This document shows, in pieces, positions 21,596-33,822 of a DNA stretch of 64,000 nt. Source of the stretch: Larix kaempferi (Eukaryota; Streptophyta; Pinopsida; Pinales; Pinaceae); the NCBI GenBank assembly GCA_027924585.1, contig BSBM01000865.1:1860001-1924000 (forward strand), written 5' to 3'. The notes under the pieces were generated by a model. The model searched no databases and was not told the DNA's origin. It worked only from the letters and a program-made list of their open reading frames with translations. The position numbers and the translations under genes were made by a program. How positions within the stretch are numbered: position 1 is the first letter of the stretch; every line of letters starts with the position of its first letter.

Positions 21596-23062
21596 ATGCC
21601 GAAAGGAGGTGGGGCGATCCTGAGAAAAGAATTGAGCGACACCTATTACCTAGAGGCACACCCCGAGGTATGTCATTTTTTCAAGAACGTCGTCTGCTTT
21701 AATTTCTGCAAGAAGCTTCAGGGCTCTCATCAACAGGTGGTCGAAGATTTTGCACTCACATATGACGGAGAAAAGGCAATAATAGGCAAGGAAGAGTTCA
21801 GGGTGGATGAGGCCCTCATAGCCCAGGTGACAGAATGCCCAACGACCGGGGAGAGCTAGTTCAAGACCACTACCAAGAAGGATTTCGAGTTTCAATCATA
21901 CCTAAAATCGAAGCACAGGAAACTGGTTTGGAAAAAGGACATCCCTTTGGCATACCTGGAGGATAACTAGCAACTTCTATTGAAGTCTATCCTGGACTAT
22001 ATGACTTGTGAGGGCAGGTATAACAGGGTGCTCATTTATCATTTTAGACTACTCGACCATTTCACAGGCAAGAGCCGTTTAAACCTCCCTTTCTACCTCC
22101 ACAAGAGCCTCACCAAAATGGCGCATCAAGTAAAGGCTCAGCCCTCCAAAATTGCAGGGAGGTTGTTCCACCATGGTCTGATTAAACTCTTAGTCTCTCA
22201 GTTATTACAGAGGAAAGGCATGAAATGGACCTTCTTTCTCTTATGGAGTGGGCTCGAAACAGAATTACAGCCAGAAGGTGGAAAGAAATCCTCAAACCCC
22301 AGAAGTGGAAAATGAAGAAGGAGGGCTCTTCCCCCAAATTCAATCAAACCCCTTTCCTCAACTCCACCGGCGCAGAAAACCAAAAGGAAGCTGACATTCG
22401 ATGACAAGGCTGAGGATGAGGGGGTGGTTTCAGAGGAGACTCCCTCGAGAAGTACAAATCTTTTAAACCTCCCTTACACTGATTCTGAAGAGGAGGATGA
22501 GTTGCAGGGAGCTGGAGCAAAATTTGAGGAGGTGAAAACAGAACAGGTACCCCAGGAAGCAGCCCCAACCCTGATGGAGCAGGAGAATGATTATGTAAAG
22601 TTGCCTCCATTTACCTCTGTGGAAGAGAAAGGTTTCAGCTGTATGAATTTACCCTCCCCTACACCCATGGAGGAATAAATTCAGCAGGTGGCTCACGGAC
22701 CAATCCAAAATACAAAGATTTCAGCTTCACAGAAAATCAACCGGCTCCTCCACCAGGCTTATGAACGCGAGTTACTCCAGAGGGTCATTAAAGAGAAGAA
22801 TGAAATGCTGATAGAGAGATATAACGAGCTTTACGTATCTTTCCATGGATTAACCAAGAAACATGGCAAGATGAGGGGCAGAAACATTAGGCTTATCAGG
22901 GAAAACATCAGATTGAGGAGGAAGGTCGAAGTTTTGGAAGGTAAGGGAGAAGCTCAGAGTCCCCAACTCAGGGTACATTCGAACCTAGAGACCTTAGCTG
23001 TAGTTGCGATCGACTTTGCCAATCCTCCGACCTCGGCCCAGGAGGAAGAAAAATCCAGGTAA
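21596..23062 (+). pseudogene. U3-encoded hypothetical protein, 3' LTR copy (better preserved)
   Basis: One frame of 489 triplets runs from MPKGGGAILRKELSD to a stop at 23060-23062. It has no frameshift but four internal stops (near 21857, 21968, 22312 and 22676), most explained by single-base changes such as TGG to TAG compared with the other LTR. Order: a globular-looking N-terminal 240 residues (motifs VCHFFKNVVCFNFCKKLQG, FRVDEALIAQVTE, YNRVLIYHFRLLDHFTGK); an acidic region of about 100 residues (EEEDELQGAG, EEVKTEQVPQE); and a coiled-coil-like, basic end (HQAYERELLQRVIKEKNEM, RLIRENIRLRRKVEVLEGKG). I do not recognise the family. In the genomic RNA this frame would lie downstream of integrase, in the 3'-terminal U3. 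Confidence 0.62.
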
Positions 23063-23115
23063 CAAGAGGATACGAACACAGTTTTGCTATTTTTGCAGGA
23101 TGAATCATGCATGGT

Positions 23116-23345
23116 TTTCGGCAGTTTGGGCGAACACCGGAACTGTTCATTAGCTGTCGAATCCCGTTTTGGTAGTTTATTACGTGCAGGAGATGCCCTC
23201 CCATATACCAAAAAGAAATAAGGTTTTCCATCACTCTTAAGTGTTTCGGTGGTTTAGGCGAAGCGTCACTCTGATTCATTAATCACCGAACGCTAGGCTT
23301 TTGGTTTCTTATCGCTTTCAAGCCCCAGTTTCGTTAGCTACCGAA
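23116..23345 (+). repeat. Hairpin group B in the 3' LTR of element 2
   Basis: Counterpart of 12854-13086. Palindromes lie at 23116-23161 (TTCGGCAG ... CTGTCGAA) and 23244-23290 (TTTCGGTGGTTT ... AATCACCGAA), with a third, weaker one ending near 23346. Confidence 0.65.
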
Positions 23346-23730
23346 AACTAAAATCAGCACACAGGTTTGTCTCCGGGCATCAAACCTCTTTTGTGTTGTT
23401 CCTGGCATCTTGAAGGCATTTTCCAGGGATTGACAAGCCTTCAAGTACACCACGATCGCCTCTAGTCACAGACTAAGAGCGCTGGTAGATTTGATAGTAA
23501 AATATTCCTACCTATTTTTGGAAAGCGCTGCTACAGGTTTTTGCAGAAGAACAGTTTCACACCTGCCCCCAGCTCCACGACGCTCGTTTCAGCTGTCAAG
23601 CATAGGTTCACCAGCGAAGAGCAGTTACTTTGATTATGACACACTGTTACATCTTTCATCAACTGTTCTCAGTTGTTATTTTTAGTATATTCGATCCATC
23701 TTTTTGGGATCTAAAAAACTTTGTAATGGC

Positions 23731-23737
23731 TATAAAG
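23731..23737 (+). promoter_or_regulatory. TATA box in the 3' LTR of element 2
   Basis: TATAAAG in the same context as 13469-13475. Its conservation supports it as the LTR core promoter. Confidence 0.5.
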
Positions 23738-24237
23738 CCGAGGACTGAAGTAGTATAGAGGTTCAACTTTGGAGAGAAAAATCAATTTTTGTATTCTCAG
23801 AATGCTGTGACTTTCTAGATAATACAAGCTTCTTTTATTACTAGCTACCAGTTTCCTTATTCTCATGTTTATGTGCTTATGGTGAATGATCTATTTCCTG
23901 TATGTTCACTTTTATTGTTGGATAACTGTTATCCTGTCTCTGTTTTAAAGGATTGAACATATATGTTATTTCGTTGTGCTTAGCCATTGATATACGTTCT
24001 TCTATGTATGAATCTGCTGAATGCAATAAGGATTCACCTTCTTTATTTTAAATCAACCCCCTGAGAATCCGTAGTCAAATCCTTGTTTGTCTGAGCATCC
24101 CCATGCATGTTGTGAGAGCGTAAATTTTGATTCTTATCATCCAACTTGATCCAAAATAAAGCCCTTCTTTCAAGACAAGTTTCAGTTATCAGGCATCTCC
24201 GAAATACAACCTAGGAGAGCTTCCTGGAGTGATAACA

Positions 24238-24242
24238 TAACT
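24238..24242. repeat. Target site duplication of element 2, right copy
   Basis: TAACT directly after the LTR end, identical to 10317-10321. Confidence 0.93.
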
Positions 24243-25685
24243 AAATCGCTAAATAATCTAATGTTTTATATCTTGAACTATATCCCCTCATGGGGGGATC
24301 AATCATCTTCACTGGGGAACATTGTCTTGGCTAGTAGTGCGTTGGGCTAAGGAACCATGTTTTCTATCATGAATGTCATAATGTATTTAATGTATCATTA
24401 CCTGAGAGGTATGTACCTCATGAGGGACACTAGGGAGTTCCATACCAAACTCCTAATGATCATGGGAACTAGGTAGGAAGCCATAACATCTACAATGCAA
24501 AATTATTGACTAGGTCAAAGATAATTGTCAACAATACTCTGAGCAGGATTACACATAAGAATTAGAGTATAATATTAGAGAAATTTATCCTTATTTATTT
24601 GTAGACAATTCAACTCGAGCGGCATAACCTTTTTGAGAGGAAAGAGTTGTAACAACCTATTTTGCAACTTTCCTACTTTATTCACCTAGCTATAGATGGT
24701 TAACTTCTTTGATATTACAAACATCATGAGACATTATTATTATTGTGTATAGTAAGATAATATGTTGAGGATGATATTAACTTCATTGGATTATGCACTT
24801 CTAGTGATCATATAAAGACATGTGATTGCTTGGAATGTATTACATATTAATTTGAGTTGGAACATGTACATGATGAGTTGACTAAGTAAGGTACTTGGAA
24901 GTGATTCAACATTTACACATAATTAGTGAGATAAACCATGTGCATGATGTTTTATCACTTCCAACTACCTTTTGGGGAGGATTACTCAAGAGTGTAGAGG
25001 AGGAGAGACTAAAATAAAGGTGGAGAATGAAGAACCTTTACCGGTGATGGAAGATGAGATTGGGAAAAATCCCATTTAGAAAGATATTGTCGATCTTATT
25101 TTGTTAATGTGAACATAGTGATAACCATTAGGAGTATTGGTTTTTTGTATTGCACTGTTCTTTGGCATATTTATTTTTGTGAAGGAAAATGTTTGTTGCC
25201 TATCCTACAAAAGTGATTAGAGTAGTTGAGAACTACTCACAAATATTTTGAGTGCATAATATGAAGTTGGAGATGTACATAGCCTCATGGGGTACTAAAG
25301 CTTATTTGTGTCTAGCATTGTTTTGAGAAAATATACACTACTAGAAGTGCTCTGTTCCAAGAGCCAAAAGAGGTCAGGCTTGAGATCCCTAACAATAATA
25401 GAAAATTTTGAAAATATGCTTTTTGTCTAATGCAAATGTATCCACCGAAAAATAGTGTACCTCTAACATTGTACGTCCTTCAGAGATTTAAAATTGTTGA
25501 TCCTTGTCGTGACCAATTGATCATTACCATAGCCAATGGTTCAAAGAAATAAGACAAAAGAAAAAAATAGAAAATTAACTTTTCCATGACATTAAATCTT
25601 ACATGTTTTGAAATGAACTTTTATGCAGGCTATTATAATCATTGTATTATTATCTTTCCAACTAAAAACATAAGTTTTTTCCCAT
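24243..25685. other. Intergenic, nothing recognised
   Basis: About 1.4 kb of AT-rich DNA with no supported gene, RNA or repeat structure. Confidence 0.5.
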
Positions 25686-25690
25686 CTAGA

Positions 25691-26065
25691 TGTGATGAAC
25701 CTGCAATAATTAATTAATGCAAATACATGAGATATCAGAAATAACAGAACTCGGAATCACTTTTATATTGATCGCAGACCACTTCGAGGGGGCAACCTCC
25801 TTTGAGCAAGCTCAATACAATTAACTTCACGGTGCCTTCATAGGCCTCAACACAAACTTATATACTAAGTCTAGGCGCCAATACTATGAGTCAAAACCAT
25901 GGGCCAATACAAACTATGGATCAACAAAACTATGGGCGACTTACAAAGCATATGCACCAACAACAATAACACAAACTATGGATCAACAAATACTATGGGA
26001 CGACTTACAAAGCATATGCATCCAACAACAATATACTAACAAAGTAAAGACATGGGTTCCTAACA
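25691..26065 (-). mobile_element. Solo LTR, 375 bp
   Basis: On the minus strand it reads TGTTAGGAACCC ... GGTTCATCACA, and it is bounded by a perfect 5-bp target duplication CTAGA (25686-25690 and 26066-26070 on the plus strand). There is no internal sequence or second LTR, so this is a solo LTR left by recombination. Minus orientation is favoured by a TATATAAG-type box read on that strand (near 25858). It contains an internal two-copy repeat around AACTATGGATCAACAAA (about 25910-26035). Confidence 0.82.
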
Positions 26066-26070
26066 CTAGA

Positions 26071-29000
26071 TTTCCTAATCTTATGGCATCGTTCTTAGCA
26101 TCCCCTCTAGGGATGCTAAGAGGGTTTTTTTCATAATTTTCTTATCTCTAGAGTAGATTTTAATGAGAGAACTTGATTTTTCATCTTTTGATTCTATCTC
26201 TTTTGAGTCTTCCACGTCTATTAGATGGCAGTGATTCTTAGCACCTTTCCATCAAGTGAGTCTTTGATCCTACTTTTTGAGTTTTCTTCCAATGGGATTC
26301 TGGGAGAGCTTGGTAGTCTCCTCACTCACATTTTTATTTGGATGGGAGGTTTCCAAGTGACCATACTCAAACCATGATCTACATCTAAAGGCCAATTTCT
26401 CATAACCTAATAGCTACTTCCACTTCCAAGCTACCTTTTAGGTCAGCCATTTGTGAAGTATACTTCTACACACAACCTCATATGTTGTCATTATATATGC
26501 TTATGGCATGTTTATGTGAAGCATAAATGAATATTCCCCAAGAATTTTTTATGGAGACTAGTGACCAATATCCCTAAAAGTTAAGACTCATTAAATTAGG
26601 GCATTTACCAATCCACATTGGAGCAGGATTCCAAGATTCTATGGAGGGGTCAAAAAAAGAAGACTAATGATTCATGCATAAGCTTTTGTAACTCATAAAC
26701 CATGGCGTAATTAAATGGAGAATGTTATCTACATATTCAATAGATTTGAACTCTATTGTGAATAACCCTCAAGCAAAAATATAAATGCATGCCTCGATGT
26801 GAAGAAGAGTTAAATCCAAACCTAAGAAATCCACTTATGAAGATATAACGCGCTTCTATTTTTTGTCTTCTTTCATTGAAACTCGAATTTATCCTATCTC
26901 GTTGATTGAGATAACGATGGACATGAATGGCCTTCTAATTATGGCAGTCAAAAGCAGGATTATCTGAAGAATGTTTCTAACCTCTCGACAAAATGTTTTC
27001 ATAGGTACCAAGATTGTCTTAGCACGAAGGATTGGCAATCTTTCTGTCTGCAACAAAGATTACATCCTCACTCAAGCCAAGCCATCTTCCATAAGAAATT
27101 GATTTTCAAGACCTCTATAGCACAAAGCATCATTCCAAAATGAGGAGCACCTCTCATAAAGGTCACATCACAAATATGTAGGGGACTGAACCAAATCCAG
27201 CAATCGAGGTTCAAATCCTAATGATGAATGCATTGGCAGAAGAGCCATGTGATGGGTTGATCAACTGGACTTCTATTCCCCTAAAAATAACTATAAAAGG
27301 ATAAATTCATATGGAACCCTACATTTCCCTCTACAGAATGCTACCCATTTCATTCAGGTCTTCTTGTCCATAAGAAAGACAATCGAAATGGAGGTCCAAA
27401 GCATCCCCAAAGATCGGTGAAAGCTACCTGAAAACCACTCCCATTCTGATGAAAGAGGCTTAAAATAATCCCAATAGGTTGATTTCTTCTAACTATTAGA
27501 CTCTCGAACCAGGGAAACCCATGAGCATTGAATAATATTACTTGATCCACAACTTGATGTCCAAGAGAGATGACTAGAGATGAAGCTATATTTTCTACAG
27601 TGAAGTGGTTTGTAGACTGTAGGTCAAGAGGGATACAGAGTGTTGGAAGGGAAAAAATTGTGTTTGAAATATCTGCAGAAGGAGCATAGAAATGAAATAT
27701 CCCGAGATGATTTTGAAGGAGGAAATGAGAATTTTACTGTTCGAGGTTTGGAAATTGCGAAAATGGTTGTGAGGTTGTACAATCTGGGAAGTGTGATTTT
27801 TTCGTCGATTCATGGGTGTGGGTCATTCAAGACTTTGCCTCCAGTGACCAGTGGCATAATGCATTACAAGTTTAAAAAAATTTGGATGTGGAAAGTTAAA
27901 ACCCTTATATTTATTGCACTAGAAGGCAATCCAACAAGCAATGCATGTAACTATGTTCTCCATATACAAATTGCTACACATATTTGAAAATCCACAATGA
28001 AAAATGTTGCACATACTTGTAAATTAACAGCAACCTAGTTATATAAGGAGCTTGCTCGACGAATCACGAATGCAAATGTTGCAGAAGATGTTTGTAAGGA
28101 GCTCAATGGACGAATCACAGATGCAAATGTTGCACAAGATGTTTGTAAGGACTCAATAATGCAACTTTGAGATTTGCAATCTCCAAAGTCCAGATGCACA
28201 TTAGAACTGGATTTTGAGGGGTTTTTTTTGGTTTAAAATATGATTTGCAATGTTGCATTTTGCATAAACATAAGGCTCTGGAAATACAAGAGTGGCATTC
28301 TTTGAACTTATTCTAAAATTGAGAAAGCATTTTTTAGGGAAACAATTCATAAATGAACATCAGAGAAAGAGAAAGCAGAAGTGATCATTAATAGAATCTG
28401 CCTTGTAAATTTCTCTAATTAATAAATCTTGGAGTTGAGATTCAGAATCATGAAAATTCCATTCTACCTATAATGGTTTTTTTAACCAGATTACTCAGTT
28501 GAAAACGTGTCAGAAACATCAAATACAAAATTCCTGAACTCTCCATTTTCCAACAACCCAGGATGAAAATGACTAGACAGTGAAACTTGAAAACTACTTA
28601 ACACTAAGCCAGAATGTTTCAATGGAGAAAACCCACATATATATGATGTTCAGCTATTGAATTATCCATTTCTCACCTCCAAAAGATACTCAATCTGGTA
28701 ATTATTATGGCGAATTCATGCATTTTTTCCAGTCATGGATTTAAATAGGCAGCATTTCGTAAATTTGTTTTACAGGCTGCATGGGTAGAGATTATTGTTG
28801 TCACTCAAGACTCCAAGAGTTAAGACTCAGGACAGGGTCCATTCCAATTTCCATTTCCCATTTTGCATAATTGCATGATGCATTAATGCACTCGTTGGGT
28901 GGACTCCACGATCACATGGCTAATCAGTGATGGCATAAGAAAATCCAATGGATTTTGGGCTATGGTTAATGTGCCTATGGTAATCACACCTGTCGAATTC

Positions 29001-31583
29001 CAATAGTACGTTACACGTATGTACTATGTGCATTGTGGAGTCTAGTCTCGACCAAGGTTTGGTGATAACATTAAATGGTTTCACACTGTAACTGAGTCAC
29101 ATGAAGGCTGACACTGTGTCACCTACTCATTGAACCCGCCATGGCCAACTGGTAACTAGGTCCAACTCTCCAAGGGCACTGGGGTAGTCTCCGACTCTCC
29201 CAGTCCCACAACCACTGATAACTCTAGGACGTGCTGAATTTGGAGTTTCCCTTCCATTGAAAATTTACATAGGTCAACTTAATTTCATTACTGATGGGCT
29301 CTGCATGAAATTAAAATTTTTTTGCAGTGTAAATTTCACCTTGGCCTTCTATGAAGGGGAAAAGGGCCTTTGAAGGGCACTGAAGGCTTCAAATTTGAAG
29401 CCTGCCACCAATGCCCCTTTCATCAGATGTGTTGATGGGCTGCATTGACGAAGACATCAACATCTTTAAGTGGAGGAGATTGCAATGACCTTACGCTAAG
29501 CGCCCTTGGAAATGGCGTGGCAAAGGGTGTGTCGGGATGCATTACCTAAGGATGTATGGTGAGTCCATATGCTTTGGTATCCCTGGTGGCCAACTCATGG
29601 TTGTTGGCCATGAGACGATCAGGACAATGTACTAGTGAGAAGGCTCGCTAGGACGACTAAGGATATGTCGAGGTGAGTAAGACGAGACAAACTGGTGAGA
29701 TGCTGCATAGTAGGCTTGATGGAGGATGGCGCAATTGGCAATGCGATGTGCACTATGTCTACCATGCTAGGACAATAGTGTCGATGGTTGCAGTGATGGT
29801 ATGTGGTCGGGTGGAGACAGGACAAGACCTTCAAGCACCATTAATGATTGAGACTAGATGGGTGAGCGCATCGTCATGCGTTGGGCAGTCGGTCATTCAA
29901 GTGTTGGCTCGGGGGAGGCGATGCGATGGACAAGATTGTCTAAAGTTGGGTGGCGATGCAATGGACTACATCGCCTACAGTGAAACGAGCACTTGAAATT
30001 CCGCATACTCTAAGGTGCCTTGCTTAGGTTCAGCCAGGTTAGTTTCGATGAGGCGTAGTCCAGGTGATACTTGCGGTTGATGGTCAAGCCCAACTAGAAA
30101 TATCATGTCGGTGTCGTACAGTGACTAGGCTTTCAAACGATATGGGACGCTCGAAAGGAAAAACAAGTCTAGCCCGTGACATATAACCTCCTAACAAAAA
30201 AGACACATATTATAAAAGATTAGAGACATTGTTATATAGCTACACCTAATTCCAACAATTATATAAAGTTATCCACAAATTTCATTGTGTTTCAAAAAAA
30301 ATCTTAATCAAAATCAAAGAATTAAAAAAAGTTATACCCATGAACCATATAGACTTACAATCCTTTTAGAACATATTTACCTTATAACTCAACATAATTT
30401 TGCCACTATAATCATGTAACTCTCCATAATATCTCATCTCCGATGTAAAATTTATCTATCATATATATCTGTACATTATCTATCATATAAATCTTTGAAA
30501 GTGAAATATAAAAAAGGAATAAATAAAATTATCTGAATAATAAAGAGGAACGATATAATCTCTCATATATATATATAAACATTTTCTAATCTAATGGATA
30601 TAATTTAAGTTAAATCTGCCTAATGTGTCACAAAAGTCTTGTCATGACCAACCAAAGGAGTAGAAGATGAGTCACATGCCATTCTCTAATGTTATAAAAC
30701 ACTTCTTCATAACTTTGTGTAAAGCCTTTCCAAGATATTTCGATCGTGAGCCAATAACGCTTTACACATTTCGTTATCATTATAATTTGAATGGCCCTTT
30801 AGGATATAGTTTGTTTATAACAAGATAGTTCATGTTATTTGGAGTTTGATATTACACGAGTGTGCAATAATGTTTTCCTTTAAATATTGTTTTGTCACTT
30901 TCAAATTGCATAGGTTTTATAAATTGAATTATGAAGTATTCTCCATTATCATTAAATATAAATATTTAAATACATATGGATGAATATTGGTTTAAATATT
31001 ATCAATGCTAAATATTTTGTTGGACATATTTATTATATGAATGCATGCATCTTTAATAATTTATAAGATATTTTTTATTTTTTAAGAATTGTCAACATTT
31101 ATTATTTAAGAGAATCAAGATATGGTCATATTATATAATCCATTTAATCATTATATAGTTAATATATAGGGATTCAACCAGAGCATTATGTCCCTTATAA
31201 GAATTGAATTTGGATGAGGAGGGTAACAATCAATCTTCCCAACCACCCAAACTACATCCAATGTACCATAAAATATGTTTTCTTATAAATATTGCTTTTT
31301 ACTATCAAATTATATAAGCTTTATACATTAAACATTAAATGTTCATACATTGAACTATGAAGTATTTACTATTATAATTAAATATATATTTTTGAATATT
31401 TGTCTAAATATAATAAATACTAAATATTTGGTTAGACACATGCATCTTTAATAATTAATGAGATGTGATTAAGAGATAACATTTGAAAGTGAATATCTTA
31501 AAAAAAATGGATTTCTTTATTTATTAAGTTTTTTCTATTCTTTTAAATAGAATACAAATATCAAATAGAAGCTTTTGTTTAAT
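26071..31583. other. Intergenic, no gene recognised
   Basis: About 5.5 kb. Short frames exist (for example at 27640-27987 and 29673-29996) but show no motif, no splice context and no family resemblance. The stretch 29160-30175 is clearly richer in G and C than its neighbours but has no convincing coding pattern. From 30180 on it is strongly AT-rich. A 51-bp tandem duplication is listed separately. Confidence 0.5.
28045..28146. repeat. Two-copy tandem duplication, period 51 bp
   Basis: AAGGAGCT ... CGACGAATCAC ... ATGCAAATGTTGCA ... GATGTTTGT occurs at 28045 and again at 28096 with a few substitutions. Confidence 0.75.
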
Positions 31584-31597
31584 TATGCTTATATTAT

Positions 31598-32229
31598 TTC
31601 ACTGTCAGACTCAATTGTGGTGTCGGTAGCAACATGAAAGTCGAACTGTTGGTTCTCTGGTGTGTATTAAAAGTAGCTAATATCTTTGGGTTAGTAAACA
31701 TCAAAGTTTATGGAGATTCCCGTGTCACAATCAAGTGGGCAGCTGGTAAATTCAAACTGAATGTTACAAACCTGAGACATTGGTGTCTTCAAGCTCAAAA
31801 AGAAATTACTCAGCAGCAAAATATTAAGTTCGAGCATATTTATAGAGAGCATAACTCGCTGGCAGATAAGTTATCTAAACAGTCTTTGATAGGTTTGGAA
31901 GGCCATCTACTCTGGGAGGAATGGTGTGAAAATTCTGTCTTAGATAGTGGAGACACATGCTTTTATGATTAAGGTCTGATAGGCTAGTTTTATTACAGAG
32001 TTCAGGTGGCTGTAGCTATTTATATTCTACACTTTTTTTATTCTTGGTTATTTTGGGAGGTTTAGCTTTTTTATTCTCAAGCTGTTTTGAAGGTCTTGGC
32101 GATATGTATGTACTGCAGATCAATTGCGTAGAAGCTATTTTGTTTGATTTGGTCCTATGAATCAAGACAATCTTTGTACTATTTGATTTATATGAATATC
32201 TATAATAGTTTTTTCCGCTGGAAAAAAAC
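31598..32229 (+). mobile_element. 5'-truncated LINE, 632 bp
   Basis: Bounded by a 14-bp direct repeat TATGCTTATATTAT at 31584-31597 and 32230-32243. It begins abruptly inside an RNase H coding region and ends in a short A-rich tail (GAAAAAAAC). Long target duplications, 5' truncation and an A tail are the signature of LINE retrotransposition. Confidence 0.82.
31601..31972 (+). pseudogene. C-terminal RNase H end of LINE ORF2
   Basis: The frame reads from inside the domain (NCGVGSNMKVELLVLWCVL) through KVYGDSRVTIKWAAGKF and HIYREHNSLADKLSKQSL to a stop at 31970-31972. This is the plant LINE-type RNase H (RVT_3-like) that follows reverse transcriptase. The Glu of VELL, the Asp of YGDS and the Asp of LADKLS are present. 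The first catalytic Asp is missing because the element is truncated there. An ATG happens to lie at 31634, but nothing suggests an independent gene. About 120 residues remain. Confidence 0.82.
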
Positions 32230-33066
32230 TATGCTTATATTATATTATTAAAAAAAAATTATATTTGAAAGTAAATATCTAAACAGATTTGTTTAATTAT
32301 TAAATTATTTTTATTTTTTAACTAAAATAAAAATATCAAATAAAATCTTTTACTTACTATTTTTATATTATATCATAAAAATAAAAAAATAACATAAAAA
32401 ATATTAAAACCACAAAAATATATTATCAACTATGATGACATAAAAACTCGACAACTTAAAGTTTAACTTTAGTGTAATAGTTTAAATTTAGTGTAATAAA
32501 ACAATTATATGTAAGTTGATAGCCACTTAAAGGTATTTCATTAATTGATCTATATAATAAAGGAGAAATCTTATAAGACTTGTTTTTAAATATTATTTGT
32601 AGCATGGCTTAGAAATGAGATAATTCTTGGCCTCACCATCATAACAAGAATAATGAATGAAATGTAAAATGACTTATCTTACAAAGTTCATATAATTTAG
32701 GCTAACAATGTTAGTTAAAGTTCATATAATAATCATTCTTCACGAAAATGAAATTGAGAGAAGGTTTATTACCGGGATGAGTTGTGCTAGGGTTATGTTA
32801 GCATCAAAATCTATTTATGTAGAAAGAATGACGATTACATTATAAAAGAGAAATTTTATAAAACTTGATTTTAAATATTATTTGTGGCATGGCTGAGAAA
32901 TAAGATAATTTTTCGCCTCACTATCATAACAAGAATAATGAATGAAATGTAAAATGTCTCATTTTACAAAGTTTATATAATTTATGCTAGATTAAAATTC
33001 ATATAATTTATGCCAACCTTATTAATTGTAGATTATTATTTTTTGAATTAAACCCATCAACACACT

Positions 33067-33204
33067 AACAACAACATATATTAACATTCTTACCTTTTCG
33101 TAGCAAGAATATAATCATGCTTTAGGAAAATGTCAACAACAACATATATTAACATTCTTACCTTTTCATAGCAAGAATATAATAATTCTTTAGGAAAATG
33201 AAAT
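33067..33204. repeat. Two-copy tandem duplication, period 68 bp
   Basis: ACAACAACATATATTAACAT ... TTTAGGAAAATG occurs twice with few differences. Confidence 0.75.
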
Positions 33205-33341
33205 TGGCAAAAAGTTTATTACCGGCATGAGCTTTGCTAGGGTTATGCTAGCATAAAAATCTATTTATGTAGAAAGAATGGCCAAAAAGTGCTCATGCGG
33301 CACTCTACATGTTTGGAAAAAGTGGCCACAAACACAAGTGT

Positions 33342-33467
33342 AATGATTAAATTGTAATAGCAATTGCATTGAGTGATAATAGACCTTCTAATAAGAAAAT
33401 ATTAAATGATTAAATTGTAATAGCAATTGCATTGGGCAATAATAGACCTTCTAATAAGAAAATATTA
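33342..33467. repeat. Two-copy tandem duplication, period 63 bp
   Basis: AATGATTAAATTGTAATAGC ... GAAAATATTAA occurs at 33342 and 33405, nearly identical. Confidence 0.78.
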
Positions 33468-33716
33468 AATGGATAAGAAAATGTTAAATGGATAAGAGGG
33501 GAAGGGGTGGAAAGGTACCCATCCAAATTTATATTAAACTATAAATTATGTGATTTTTTTTAAATTCACATGACAACTTTAATGGCATTGGTATCTCTTA
33601 TTGGGATTTATGGAATTCGTATGTTTTTACATGACTCCCATTTATTTTTTTAGTAATTTGTGAGTAATCTATGTACTTTTAGAAACTTATTTCAAGACTA
33701 GGCAAACCAGGAAAAA

Positions 33717-33822
33717 GGGTTTTGATATCAAACAATTTAAAGAGCTTCTAATGATAGTTATTTCTTAAAGGGTTTTGATATCAAACAATTTAAAGAGCTT
33801 CGAATGATAGTTATTTCTTTTT
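33717..33822. repeat. Two-copy tandem duplication, period 53 bp
   Basis: GGGTTTTGATATCAAACAAT ... ATGATAGTTATTTCTT occurs at 33717 and 33770 with one clear substitution, so it is probably recent. Confidence 0.8.

Larger units (their letters stand above)
10322..24237 (+). mobile_element. Element 2: full-length Tat-like Ty3/gypsy element with giant LTRs and a U3 reading frame
   Basis: A 13.9-kb element with 3,654- and 3,659-bp LTRs, a tRNA-Asp-like primer site and the domain order gag, protease, archaeal-type RNase H, reverse transcriptase, gypsy RNase H, integrase. Target duplications are perfect. All coding regions contain stops or frameshifts, so this copy is dead, but every domain needed for autonomy can be recognised. 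Each LTR additionally holds a long protein-like frame and hairpin arrays upstream of its TATA box. The second RNase H indicates the Tat lineage of plant Ty3/gypsy elements; its placement before RT is unusual. Confidence 0.92.
20579..24237 (+). repeat. 3' LTR of element 2 (3,659 bp)
   Basis: Starts TGTTATCTCCTAAA and ends GGAGTGATAACA. It is collinear with 10322-13975, with scattered substitutions and small indels, so the insertion is old. It carries hairpin arrays at about 20749-21282 and 23116-23345, the U3 frame at 21596-23062 and a TATA box at 23731. Confidence 0.93.

Noticed and set aside
10322-24237. Elements 1 and 2 as one nested structure
   Set aside because: Each has its own LTR pair and matching target duplications, and they are separated by 211 bp of host DNA.
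27350-27550. Minus-strand frame resembling a LINE ORF1 piece
   Set aside because: Only a vague resemblance over a few residues; adjoining frames full of stops.
29673-29996. Open frame of 107 codons in the GC-rich island
   Set aside because: No recognisable motif or splice structure; length is expected by chance at that GC content.
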